Below are positions 37,069-44,078 of a stretch of 64,000 nucleotides of DNA, piece by piece. The notes below the pieces were generated by a model. That model saw only the letters and a list, made by a program, of their open reading frames with translations, ran no database searches and was not told the origin of the DNA. The stretch spans positions 1 through 64,000 of the forward strand of contig NZ_JACAXB010000002.1 of NCBI RefSeq assembly GCF_013391415.1. The letters run 5' to 3'. The stretch's first letter is position 1; each line of letters begins with the position of its first letter. The position numbers and the translations under genes were made by a program. This DNA comes from Aquitalea sp. LB_tupeE. Its GTDB lineage: Bacteria; Pseudomonadota; Gammaproteobacteria; Burkholderiales; Chromobacteriaceae.

Positions 37069-37165
37069 CCGCTTCACCCTCTACACTGCCGCACCTGTTT
37101 TACAGGATTGTTTATTTATAATTCAGTATCTTTTTGAAATACCGGCTTTATATCAGCGAATCAGA

Positions 37166-37194
37166 AAAATGCGCGCGAAACATGCAATTGTCAA
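37166..37194 (-). promoter_or_regulatory. Candidate sigma-70 promoter of the chemoreceptor gene
   Basis: A perfect TTGACA, 17-bp spacer and CATTTT on the minus strand, about 100 bp before the start codon. No FliA-type GCCGATAA box was seen. Confidence 0.45.
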
Positions 37195-37340
37195 TGCAGA
37201 CACACGCATTTGCCATTGGTTAAACAAGCAAGAACAACGCCAGAAAGAGCAGTACATTAGGCCGGTTTAAAGCCTCATACAGCAGCATAGCCTGCTTTTC
37301 GCCATGGGTGCAGCAACATCACCTCAAGCTTAATGGCAAT

Positions 37341-37365
37341 AAAAAACCCGACGTCGCATCGGGTT
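37341..37365 (-). terminator. Terminator of selD
   Basis: AACCCGA/TCGGGTT stem with T-run on the minus strand, 29 bp past the selD stop. Confidence 0.82.
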
Positions 37366-37393
37366 CTGCACAGCCAGGACAGCATCAGTCAGC

Positions 37394-38434
37394 TCAATCG
37401 ATAAGAATACGGGCGGCACCCACTTCCAGCTTGCCAATCACGCGTGCATAGCCGTAACCCTGGGCATGAAACGCCGCAAGGACGGTATCTGCCTGCTCGG
37501 GAGCCACCGACACCAGCAAACCGCCACTGGTTTGCGGATCGGCCAGCACGCGGCGCTGCCAGTCAGGCACGCTGTCGGCAAAATGAACAGCTTGATCGAA
37601 ACTGGCCTGGTTGCGCTCGATGGCGCCCGGCCCATAACCCTGCTCGGCAAAAGCCTGCGCCTCCCGGATCACCGGAATCCGTGCCATATCCAGCTGCGCT
37701 TGCAGGCCGGAGCCCTTGCAGATTTCCAGTAAATGCCCCAGCAGGCCAAAACCGGTGACGTCGGTCAGCGCATGCACACCGGCCATACCGGCCAGCGTGG
37801 ATCCCACCTTGTTCAGCTGGGTAGTGGAGGCAATCAGCGCCTGATAGCCCGGCTCATCCAGCACACCTTTTTTCATGGCCTGCGCCAGAATGCCGACGCC
37901 AAGGCCCTTGCCCAGAATCAGCACATCTCCCGCGCGGGCATCACAATTGCGCTTGAGCTTATCCGGGTGCACCAGCCCCAAGGCCACCAGACCGTAAATG
38001 GGTTCCGGTGAGTCGATGGAATGGCCACCGGCAATGGGAATGCCCGCATCCGCACAGACAGCCTGGCCGCCATCCAGAATGGCGCGAATGGTTTCTACCG
38101 GCAGCACATTCACCGGCATGCCGACAATGGCCAGGGCCATAATGGGACTGCCCCCCATGGCATAGATGTCCGACAAGGCATTGGTGGCGGCGATGCGGCC
38201 AAAGTCGAAAGCATCATCTACGATGGGCATGAAGAAGTCGGTGGTGGCGACAATGGCCTGCGCGTCATTCAGGCGATAGACTGCTGCATCGTCACTTGTT
38301 TCCGTCCCCACCAAAAGCTGCGGAAACACCATTTTTTCCCGTGCGGTAGACAGGATGGACTCCAGTACGGCAGGTGCGATTTTGCAGCCGCAGCCACCAC
38401 CATGAGACAATTGCGTGAGTTTGATTTCAGCCAT
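37394..38434 (-). CDS. selD: Selenophosphate synthetase SelD
   Basis: Makes monoselenophosphate from selenide and ATP. The 346-residue product starts at ATG 38434. The catalytic loop HGGGCGCK has Cys15 at the position of E. coli Cys17 and Lys18 at that of Lys20, so it is the cysteine form, not a selenoprotein. Other blocks are TTDFFMPIVDD, NALSDIYAMGG and AGGHSIDSPEP. It is divergent from mnmH with only 19 bp between start codons. The selenophosphate is probably used by MnmH; selA and selB are not in the window. Confidence 0.95.
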   Translation of the reverse strand: MAEIKLTQLSHGGGCGCKIAPAVLESILSTAREKMVFPQLLVGTETSDDAAVYRLNDAQAIVATTDFFMPIVDDAFDFGRIAATNALSDIYAMGGSPIMALAIVGMPVNVLPVETIRAILDGGQAVCADAGIPIAGGHSIDSPEPIYGLVALGLVHPDKLKRNCDARAGDVLILGKGLGVGILAQAMKKGVLDEPGYQALIASTTQLNKVGSTLAGMAGVHALTDVTGFGLLGHLLEICKGSGLQAQLDMARIPVIREAQAFAEQGYGPGAIERNQASFDQAVHFADSVPDWQRRVLADPQTSGGLLVSVAPEQADTVLAAFHAQGYGYARVIGKLEVGAARILID

Positions 38435-38453
38435 TTCCAGGACCACTTTCCCA

Positions 38454-39494
38454 ATGCACTTCAAGGTCGCGACGCTAGCACAGCTGGCGCAGTTTGACGA
38501 GATCATCGACGTGCGCTCGCCCGCCGAGTATGCCGAAGATCATCTGCCAGGTGCCATCAATTGTCCGGTGCTGGATGACACTGAGCGGATTCAGGTAGGC
38601 ACCTTGTACAAGCAGGTCAGCCCGTTTGAAGCACGCAAGCTGGGGGCGGCATTGGTCGCGCAGAATATCGCCCGTCACTTGCAGCAACAGTTTCTCGACC
38701 GGCCCAAGCACTGGAAACCGCTGATTTATTGTTGGCGTGGCGGCCAGCGTTCGGCATCGATGGCCATCATTTTCAGCCAGATCGGCTGGGCGGCCCATCA
38801 ACTGAATGGCGGTTACAAACAATACCGCCAGCAGGTACTGGCCGACCTGGCCAGCCTGCCCGTGCAGTTAACACTGCAAGTAATCTGCGGCCCGACGGGT
38901 TCTGGCAAAAGCAGACTGCTGGCTGCACTGCACCGTGCCGGCAAACAAGTGCTGGACCTGGAAGGGCTGGCCTGCCACCGAGGTTCGGTACTAGGCAAAC
39001 TGCCGGCACAAACCCAGCCGACGCAGAAATGGTTCGACACCCAGCTGCACCAGGCGATATTGCAGCTGGACCCAGACCGGCCGGTGTATATCGAGGCGGA
39101 AAGCCGCAAGATCGGCCAGATCACCCTGCCTGACAGCCTGTTCGCCCGCATGCATGATAGCGACTGCCTGCAATTGCAGGTGGCACTGCCCGAACGGGTG
39201 CGTTTTTTGCTGGAGGACTATCCCTTTTATGTCACAGAGCCGGATCGACTGGTGACGCAGCTGGGATTTCTCAAGGCAGTGCACTCGCGGGAGCAACTGC
39301 AACAATGGCAAGCCATGATCAGCCACGGCCACTATGCAGCCCTGGTGGAGCAATTGCTGCAACAGCATTACGACCCGCTCTACGCCCGCTCCATGCATCG
39401 GCATTACAGCCGACTGCAACAAGCGCCACTTGTCTGCCTGGACAGCCTGCGGGCCGATGCGCTGGATGAACTGGCCGCCAACCTGCCCGGTTAA
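38454..39494 (+). CDS. mnmH: tRNA 2-selenouridine synthase MnmH (SelU)
   Basis: Replaces sulfur with selenium at the wobble uridine of tRNAs for Lys, Glu and Gln, through a geranylated intermediate. The 346-residue product has an N-terminal rhodanese domain with catalytic Cys93 in YCWRGGQRS and a C-terminal P-loop domain with GPTGSGKS at 146-153. The ATG at 38454 matches the usual N-terminus; an earlier in-frame ATG at 38415 would overlap the selD start. Its neighbours supply selenophosphate (selD) and the 5-methylaminomethyl group (mnmC). Confidence 0.94.
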   Translation: MHFKVATLAQLAQFDEIIDVRSPAEYAEDHLPGAINCPVLDDTERIQVGTLYKQVSPFEARKLGAALVAQNIARHLQQQFLDRPKHWKPLIYCWRGGQRSASMAIIFSQIGWAAHQLNGGYKQYRQQVLADLASLPVQLTLQVICGPTGSGKSRLLAALHRAGKQVLDLEGLACHRGSVLGKLPAQTQPTQKWFDTQLHQAILQLDPDRPVYIEAESRKIGQITLPDSLFARMHDSDCLQLQVALPERVRFLLEDYPFYVTEPDRLVTQLGFLKAVHSREQLQQWQAMISHGHYAALVEQLLQQHYDPLYARSMHRHYSRLQQAPLVCLDSLRADALDELAANLPG

Positions 39495-39584
39495 GCAAGT
39501 TGCTTATTGCCCCGGATAACAGCATTTGCTCCGACACATTGCGGCTACCGGTTTATCACACGGGTGCATTGCCGGTGAAAGGGG

Positions 39585-39590
39585 TAGAAT
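39585..39590 (+). promoter_or_regulatory. Candidate -10 box of mnmC
   Basis: TAGAAT lies 36 bp before the mnmC start in the 131-bp gap after mnmH. No good -35 is seen at normal spacing, so support is weak. Confidence 0.25.
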
Positions 39591-39625
39591 AGGCCCCTTC
39601 CCGCCCTCCTTCCCCTTTGTTTGGC

Positions 39626-41602
39626 ATGAGTTCACACGCACAACTTAACTGGCTGGATGGTCAGCCTGTTTCGGTCGCCTTTGGTGATGTCTACTTTTCC
39701 CGCAGCAGTGGCCTGGACGAAACCCGTCACGTTTTCATCCGCCACAACCAGCTGAGCGAGCGCTTTGGTGCCATGCCGGCCCATGGGCAGTTTTGCATCG
39801 GGGAAACCGGTTTTGGTACCGGGCTGAATTTCCTCTGTGCCTGGCAGCACTTTTTGCAACACGCGCCGGACAGCGCACGGCTGCACTTCATCAGCACGGA
39901 AAAATACCCGCTAAGCCGGGACGACTTGCAACAGGCCCTGGCCTTGTGGCCCGAGCTTGCCCCCCAGGCAGAACAGTTGTTGCAGCAATACGATGTGCTG
40001 GCCGACGGCTGGCACCGCTTTGTGCTGGAACAGGGACGCATTGTCCTGACCCTGCTGATTGGCGATGTGCTGGAAACATTACCCTTGCTGGATGCCCGCA
40101 TCGACGCCTGGTTTCTGGACGGTTTTTCCCCGTCCAAAAACCCGGACATGTGGCAGCCTGCCCTGTTTGCCCAGTTGGCACGCCTGGCTGCCCCAGGTGC
40201 CAGCTTTGCCACCTTTACCAGTGCCGGCTTCGTACGCCGCGGCCTGAAGGAAGCCGGATTTTCCGTTCGCAAGGTAGCAGGACATGGCCAGAAACGCGAA
40301 ATGAGCTGCGGAGAACTGCTGACACCGCCAGCCCAAGCCTGGTCAGCACCCTGGTATGCCCGCCCCGCAACCACCTCGCAACAAGAGCGCAGCGCGATTG
40401 TGGTGGGTGGCGGCATTGCCGGAGCGGCAACTGCCCATAGCCTGGCCATACGCGGCTGGCAGGTGACGCTGATTGAACGCCTGCCCGCACTGGCACAGGC
40501 GGCATCCGGCAACCCGCAAGGTGTGCTCTACACCAAGCTGTCGCCGCATTTCACCCCGCTTACCCGTCTGGTGTTGGCCGGCTATGCCTATTCCTTGCGC
40601 TGCCTGCACCAGCATCTGCCGCAGGGCGAAGACAGCTGGCAAGCCTGTGGCGTACTGCAACTGGCGCATGACAGCAAGGAAGCCGAACGCCAATCCAGGC
40701 TGGCAGAAGTCGGCTTGCCAACAACCCTATTGCATGCTGTGGATGGTGAAGAAGCCAGCCGTATTGCCGGAATAACGTTGCCATCCGGCGGGCTGTTTTT
40801 TCCGCAAGGTGGCTGGCTGAACCCACCCAGCCTGGTGCAAGCCCTGTGTGCTCACCCCAATATCCAGCTGCGCACCAGCCACACTGTTATCGAACTGGAT
40901 TACAACCCGGTCGAGCAAAGCTGGCTGGCCGGTAGCGAACAAGGCCCGCTGGCCATGGGCAGTGCGGTGATACTGTGTACCGCGGCCGATACCACGGCAT
41001 TCGACAGCACCAGCCATCTGCCGCTCAAGGCCATTCGTGGCCAGGTGAGCACCCTGCCAGTGACTGCAAAGAGTGCCGCCTTGCAAACCGTAATATGTGG
41101 TGAAGGTTATGTTTCTCCTGCACGCCACCAGCAGCATTGCGTGGGAGCCACCTTCAAGTTTGACGCAGACAATCTTGCCGTCACGGCAGACGAACATGCG
41201 GAAAACCTGGCGATGCTGGCTGGTCTGGCGCCTGCCCTGCACCAGGCCCTGCAAGCGGAAAACCTGAGCATGGAGCAACTGGGCGGCCGGGCCGCCTACC
41301 GCTGCACCAGCCCGGACTACTTGCCCATCGTTGGCCCTGTGGTAAACCGGCAGGAATTTGCCAGCTGCTACAGTGCACTGGCCAACGATGCCACGCTGCC
41401 ACTGACACAAGCAGCACCGTATATTCCCGGCCTGTATGTCAATGCTGCCCATGGCTCACGCGGCATGATCACCGCCCCTCTATCCGGCGAAATCATTGCT
41501 GCCTATCTGGAAGGCGAAGCCGCCCCGCTACCGGTAGACCTGATGCAGGCCGTGCACCCAAGCCGCTTTTTATTGCGCCGACTGATTCGCAAGCAGGGCT
41601 GA
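39626..41602 (+). CDS. mnmC: Bifunctional tRNA mnm5s2U34 enzyme MnmC
   Basis: Converts cmnm5(s2)U34 to mnm5(s2)U34. The 658-residue fusion starts at ATG 39626. The N-terminal methyltransferase has the SAM site CIGETGFGTGLNFL near 57-70 and the DGFSPSKNPDMW motif. The C-terminal FAD oxidoreductase has the dinucleotide motif VVGGGIAGAATAHSL near 257-272 and the GSRGMITAPLSGEIIA block at the end. Both halves are complete. Together with mnmH it acts on the same wobble nucleotide. Its last 33 bp overlap the opposite-strand thioesterase gene. Confidence 0.95.
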   Translation: MSSHAQLNWLDGQPVSVAFGDVYFSRSSGLDETRHVFIRHNQLSERFGAMPAHGQFCIGETGFGTGLNFLCAWQHFLQHAPDSARLHFISTEKYPLSRDDLQQALALWPELAPQAEQLLQQYDVLADGWHRFVLEQGRIVLTLLIGDVLETLPLLDARIDAWFLDGFSPSKNPDMWQPALFAQLARLAAPGASFATFTSAGFVRRGLKEAGFSVRKVAGHGQKREMSCGELLTPPAQAWSAPWYARPATTSQQERSAIVVGGGIAGAATAHSLAIRGWQVTLIERLPALAQAASGNPQGVLYTKLSPHFTPLTRLVLAGYAYSLRCLHQHLPQGEDSWQACGVLQLAHDSKEAERQSRLAEVGLPTTLLHAVDGEEASRIAGITLPSGGLFFPQGGWLNPPSLVQALCAHPNIQLRTSHTVIELDYNPVEQSWLAGSEQGPLAMGSAVILCTAADTTAFDSTSHLPLKAIRGQVSTLPVTAKSAALQTVICGEGYVSPARHQQHCVGATFKFDADNLAVTADEHAENLAMLAGLAPALHQALQAENLSMEQLGGRAAYRCTSPDYLPIVGPVVNRQEFASCYSALANDATLPLTQAAPYIPGLYVNAAHGSRGMITAPLSGEIIAAYLEGEAAPLPVDLMQAVHPSRFLLRRLIRKQG

Positions 41603-42043
41603 GTCTGCTGACTCTGCAGTGTGGCGTGCCACTGCCTGTTCAATCACCTGACGAATATCCTGCGGGATGGCCACCGGCACTCCGGCCTGATAGTCCACCC
41701 ACACCAGGGTGACATCCCCATAGGCATACACGGTGTGCGGGTCGCCTTGCAGGTAGAAATGATGACGCAGTTGCAAGCTGCTGCGCCCCAGCTTTTCCAG
41801 CTCGATAGTGATTTCCACGGTGGCCGGATAAGTCAGTTGCTTGCGGAAGGTGCAGGAGGTGCTGGCCAGTACCGGCCCCTGGCCCTGGGGATTGATGCTG
41901 TGCCCCATGGACTCCAGCCAGTTCAGGCGGATTTGCTCCAGATAGCGGAAGTAATACGTATTGTTGAGATGACCAACCGCATCCATGTCGCCCCAGCGCA
42001 TGGTGATGGTCTGGCGGTCAATCACCGGGTAGGTTTTTTCCAA
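41570..42043 (-). CDS. Acyl-CoA thioesterase, hotdog fold (YbgC / 4HBT type)
   Basis: A 157-residue single hotdog domain with the 4-hydroxybenzoyl-CoA thioesterase signature RWGDMDAVGHLNNTYYFRYLEQ, in which the first Asp-containing loop is catalytic. Likely hydrolyses an acyl-CoA, substrate unknown. The 3' end overlaps mnmC tail-to-tail by 33 bp. AAGGAGA lies just before the ATG on the minus strand. Confidence 0.85.
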   Translation of the reverse strand: MEKTYPVIDRQTITMRWGDMDAVGHLNNTYYFRYLEQIRLNWLESMGHSINPQGQGPVLASTSCTFRKQLTYPATVEITIELEKLGRSSLQLRHHFYLQGDPHTVYAYGDVTLVWVDYQAGVPVAIPQDIRQVIEQAVARHTAESADSALLANQSAQ

Positions 42044-42131
42044 TATGTTCTCCTTACCTTTACGTCATGCTGTGCTGCATCATAACGCCAGCAGTCAAAC
42101 TCCGTCACAAAAAAACCATGCAATGATGCTA
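42044..42131. other. Spacer between the thioesterase gene and the sRNA promoter
   Basis: Holds the thioesterase ribosome binding site (AAGGAGA) next to its ATG and an A-run near 42109-42115. No gene or clear hairpin is visible. Confidence 0.5.
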
Positions 42132-42159
42132 CTGACTATCGGTACGGCTTGCACATAAT
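42132..42159 (+). promoter_or_regulatory. Promoter of the putative small RNA
   Basis: CTGACT (42132-42137), 16-bp spacer and CATAAT (42154-42159). The expected start at 42166-42167 falls exactly at the base of the first RNA hairpin. Confidence 0.5.
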
Positions 42160-42165
42160 CAGCTT

Positions 42166-42305
42166 GTTCCTGCTCTACAGCTTGTGTAGTGCAGGGACAT
42201 GGCTGTCAGTCGGGTGTTCGGATACCCCCGGCCCATCTGACTGGCAGCTCCTGAGCGAAGGTGCAAGCTGGAGCCCCGTCCCCCAAGGTCGGGGCTCGTT
42301 TTTTT
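42166..42305 (+). ncRNA. Putative orphan small RNA (~140 nt)
   Basis: A self-contained transcription unit with no open frame of coding character. Hairpin 1 pairs 42167-42179 with 42185-42197 (one mismatch, one G-U). Hairpin 2 pairs 42202-42211 with 42239-42248, with an inner GGGT/ACCC stem. A single-stranded linker (about 42249-42270) carries CUCCU, complementary to Shine-Dalgarno sequences. An 8-bp terminator stem (42271-42278 with 42290-42297) is followed by seven T. It does not look like 6S, 4.5S, tmRNA or a riboswitch I know, and no plus-strand gene follows for over 1 kb. GCTCC (42247-42251) can also pair with GGAGC (42270-42274), an alternative fold. Confidence 0.55.
42271..42305 (+). 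terminator. Intrinsic terminator of the putative small RNA
   Basis: GAGCCCCG/CGGGGCTC stem with an 11-base loop and T-run at 42299-42305, acting on the plus strand. Confidence 0.85.
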
Positions 42306-42345
42306 CCTGCGGCCACAAGCCGGCGGAGCACCAGTCAGCCACAAA

Positions 42346-42374
42346 AAAACAAAAAGGGCTGCGCTAGCAGCCCT
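42346..42374 (-). terminator. Terminator of the TauE/SafE-type gene
   Basis: AGGGCTGC (42355-42362) and GCAGCCCT (42367-42374) with loop GCTA, and T-run on the minus strand, 31 bp past the stop. Confidence 0.85.
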
Positions 42375-42404
42375 GTTTCATGCACCAACCAAACATCCCA
42401 GGCA

Positions 42405-43175
42405 TTACATCACCAGCTTGGCACCCACCACAGCCAGCATGATGGCCAGCGCAGGGCGCAACCAGGTATCGGTCAGGCTGCGTGTCAGCTTGCTGCCCAG
42501 CCAGATACCCGGCAAGGACCCCATCAGCAAGTTCAGCAACAGCATGTAATTGAGGTTACCCATGCTGGCATGGCCCAAACCGGCCACCAGTGTCAGCGGA
42601 ACCGCGTGTGCAATCTCGGTCCCGACCAGGCGGCGGGTAGGCAAAGCCGGATACAGTGCAAACAAGGCCAGGGTACCCAGCGCCCCGGCTCCAATCGAGC
42701 TCAGCGTAACCAGCACACCCAGGCCAACACCGATCAGCACGGTAGGCAGCGGCTTTAGCACCAACTCGGCTTGCGCATTGCCAGCCGGATTGATCAGCTT
42801 CATCAGCTTGGTCTTGAGCAGGATGGACGCGGCAGTCAGCAACAGGGCGATACCCAGCACCAGTTTGAATACCGAATCCAGCACATGAGTAGACAAGTGC
42901 AGCCAGGACAGCAGGCCCAGCGTCAACAGCGAAGCCGGCACGCTGCCCATGGACAGCCAGCCGGTCAGCTTCCAGTCCACGTGTTTTTGCTTGTGATGGA
43001 CAAACACACCACCGGCCTTGGTGATTGCGGCATACAGCAAATCGGTGCCGACGGCAGTGGACGGTGAAATGCCGAACCACAGCAGAATGGGGGTCATCAG
43101 AGAGCCCCCACCCACACCGGTCAATCCGACGATGAAGCCCACCACCAGACCCGCAATTGCATATCCTAACTCCAT
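42405..43175 (-). CDS. TauE/SafE (TSUP) family permease
   Basis: Inner-membrane protein of 256 residues with about eight hydrophobic segments in two similar halves. It opens with the family motif GFIVGLTGVGGGSLMTPIL, and the second half has the matching GVLVTLSSIGAGALGTLAL. Members export sulfite, sulfoacetate or related organic anions; nothing nearby shows the substrate here. GGAG lies five bases before the ATG, and that GGAG is partly paired in a small leader hairpin (43183-43198). Confidence 0.88.
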   Translation of the reverse strand: MELGYAIAGLVVGFIVGLTGVGGGSLMTPILLWFGISPSTAVGTDLLYAAITKAGGVFVHHKQKHVDWKLTGWLSMGSVPASLLTLGLLSWLHLSTHVLDSVFKLVLGIALLLTAASILLKTKLMKLINPAGNAQAELVLKPLPTVLIGVGLGVLVTLSSIGAGALGTLALFALYPALPTRRLVGTEIAHAVPLTLVAGLGHASMGNLNYMLLLNLLMGSLPGIWLGSKLTRSLTDTWLRPALAIMLAVVGAKLVM

Positions 43176-43474
43176 GACCGCTCCAGACTAAGTTCTGGCG
43201 CTATGCTACTGCACACAACATATAACCAACTAGACTGTTTGATTTATTCGATATTCAATAAAAATCTATACCGCATCGCAACAGGTCTGATCGGGAAAGA
43301 TGAAGGGCAATCTGCTACAAATAACCATACGTGGGGAGATGTAGCGCGGCAAACACACAACATTTTGGGAATTGCTTGACTGATCAGGCTTTACAAATGT
43401 TTGAAATACAGTCAAGTTTTAATGGTTGGCACAACCAACCGCACGTTGTAGTACCCACATCAGGAGGTGCAAGG
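43176..43474. other. AT-rich intergenic region
   Basis: 299 bp without a convincing gene. A leader hairpin CCAGA/TCTGG (43183-43198) lies next to the permease gene. A TTGACT box at 43376-43381 could be a -35 for the 63-residue gene, but no good -10 is seen at 16-18 bp. Confidence 0.45.
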
Positions 43475-43666
43475 ATGATTTCCCGTATTCCTCTCAGCGT
43501 CCGCCGCAAGCAGGCGCGTGATCAGCATGAAAGTTTTCTGTACGCGGTAGCCAAGCCGCAATTGAGTGATACCGAACGCTGCCGGCAACAAAAGGTTCGT
43601 CAGCGTGCCCATGACCGTGATGATGCCCGCTTCATGGCCGAACGTAGCGAAGACGATTTGTTCTAG
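43475..43666 (+). CDS. Small basic hypothetical protein
   Basis: A 63-residue, highly charged, Arg-rich protein (ISRIPLSVRRKQARDQHES, then a mixed acidic/basic helix ending SEDDLF). No family recognised and no membrane segment. A near-perfect AGGAGG eight bases before the ATG plus a terminator just after make it a credible gene. The frame stays open upstream to 43331, but those codons lack a ribosome binding site. Confidence 0.65.
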   Translation: MISRIPLSVRRKQARDQHESFLYAVAKPQLSDTERCRQQKVRQRAHDRDDARFMAERSEDDLF

Positions 43667-43683
43667 ACACGCCTCAATACCGC

Positions 43684-43721
43684 AAGACACCGTGGCGCCA
43701 CACGCTGGCGCCCTGTCTTTT
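43684..43721 (+). terminator. Terminator of the 63-residue protein gene
   Basis: Outer AAGACA/TGTCTT and inner GGCGCC/GGCGCC arms, followed by a T-run on the plus strand. Confidence 0.78.
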
Positions 43722-43789
43722 TGCATTCCGCCATCTCCCCCTCCCCACACCACGCACACCACACAGGCATGCCGCCAGCCATGCCTGCT

Positions 43790-43842
43790 AATTTTTATCT
43801 TTTCTTTATTCCTCCTCCGCGCTTTTTAGCAGGTTTTTGACA
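43790..43842 (+). promoter_or_regulatory. Candidate kdp promoter with KdpE-like site
   Basis: A perfect -35 TTGACA at 43837-43842 is followed by a poor -10 at 17 bp (AACAGG, 43860-43865), as expected for an activator-dependent promoter. The T-rich block at 43790-43810 (TTTTTATC then TTTCTTTATT) resembles the E. coli KdpE site and would lie about 70 bp before the start, close to the E. coli distance. Confidence 0.45.
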
Positions 43843-43894
43843 CCGCTTTGCGTACCTTGAACAGGCACCTAACGTCCACCAAAGGAAACGCAAA

Positions 43895-43984
43895 ATGGAT
43901 TTGGTCTACCTGGGTCTGACCCTGGGCTTTGTCGCGCTGACATTGGCTTTTGTCGCAGCCTGCCAGCAGCTGGAGGGCAAATAA
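43895..43984 (+). CDS. 29-residue membrane peptide at head of kdp operon
   Basis: Encodes MDLVYLGLTLGFVALTLAF followed by VAACQQLEGK: one hydrophobic helix and a short polar tail. AAAGGAAA lies just upstream of the ATG, and the stop is three bases before kdpF. It resembles the small unnamed peptides found before kdpF in other proteobacterial kdp operons, and could be a second accessory subunit beside KdpF. No function is known to me. Confidence 0.7.
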   Translation: MDLVYLGLTLGFVALTLAFVAACQQLEGK

Positions 43985-43987
43985 ACC

Positions 43988-44077
43988 ATGAACCTGTTTT
44001 ATCTGATCAGCACCGTGATCGCACTGGGGCTGCTGGGCTATCTGGTCTACGCCCTGGTCAAGCCGGAGAACTTCTGA
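43988..44077 (+). CDS. kdpF: K+-transporting ATPase subunit KdpF
   Basis: A 29-residue single-helix peptide ([20 protein letters not shown] then YALVKPENF) with the typical Y-A-L-x-K/R-P-E-x-F ending of KdpF. It stabilises the KdpABC complex. Located between the 29-residue peptide and kdpA, one base before the kdpA ATG. Confidence 0.9.
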   Translation: MNLFYLISTVIALGLLGYLVYALVKPENF

Positions 44078-44078
44078 C

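Larger units (their letters stand above)
37078..37393. other. Intergenic region upstream of the chemoreceptor gene
   Basis: These 316 bp hold no credible gene. They contain a chemoreceptor promoter candidate (TTGACA at 37189-37194, 17-bp spacer, CATTTT at 37166-37171, minus strand) and the selD terminator at 37341-37365. The part between is AT-richer than its surroundings. Confidence 0.6.

Noticed and set aside
35323-37137. Open frame of about 600 codons opposite the chemoreceptor gene
   Set aside because: Antisense shadow with no recognisable domain; the sense frame has complete Cache, HAMP and signalling regions.
37195-37340. Possible small gene in the gap between chemoreceptor and selD
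   Set aside because: Only short frames without ribosome binding sites; the tract is AT-rich and better explained as upstream promoter DNA.
42166-42305. Riboswitch, 6S RNA, SRP RNA or tmRNA for the structured RNA
   Set aside because: No downstream plus-strand gene, no known aptamer core, no GGAA-type SRP domain, no long 6S-like closed helix and no tRNA-like ends.
42149-42367. Short open frame through the small-RNA region
   Set aside because: It starts at a non-ATG codon without ribosome binding site and runs through the terminator and its T-run, so coding is implausible.
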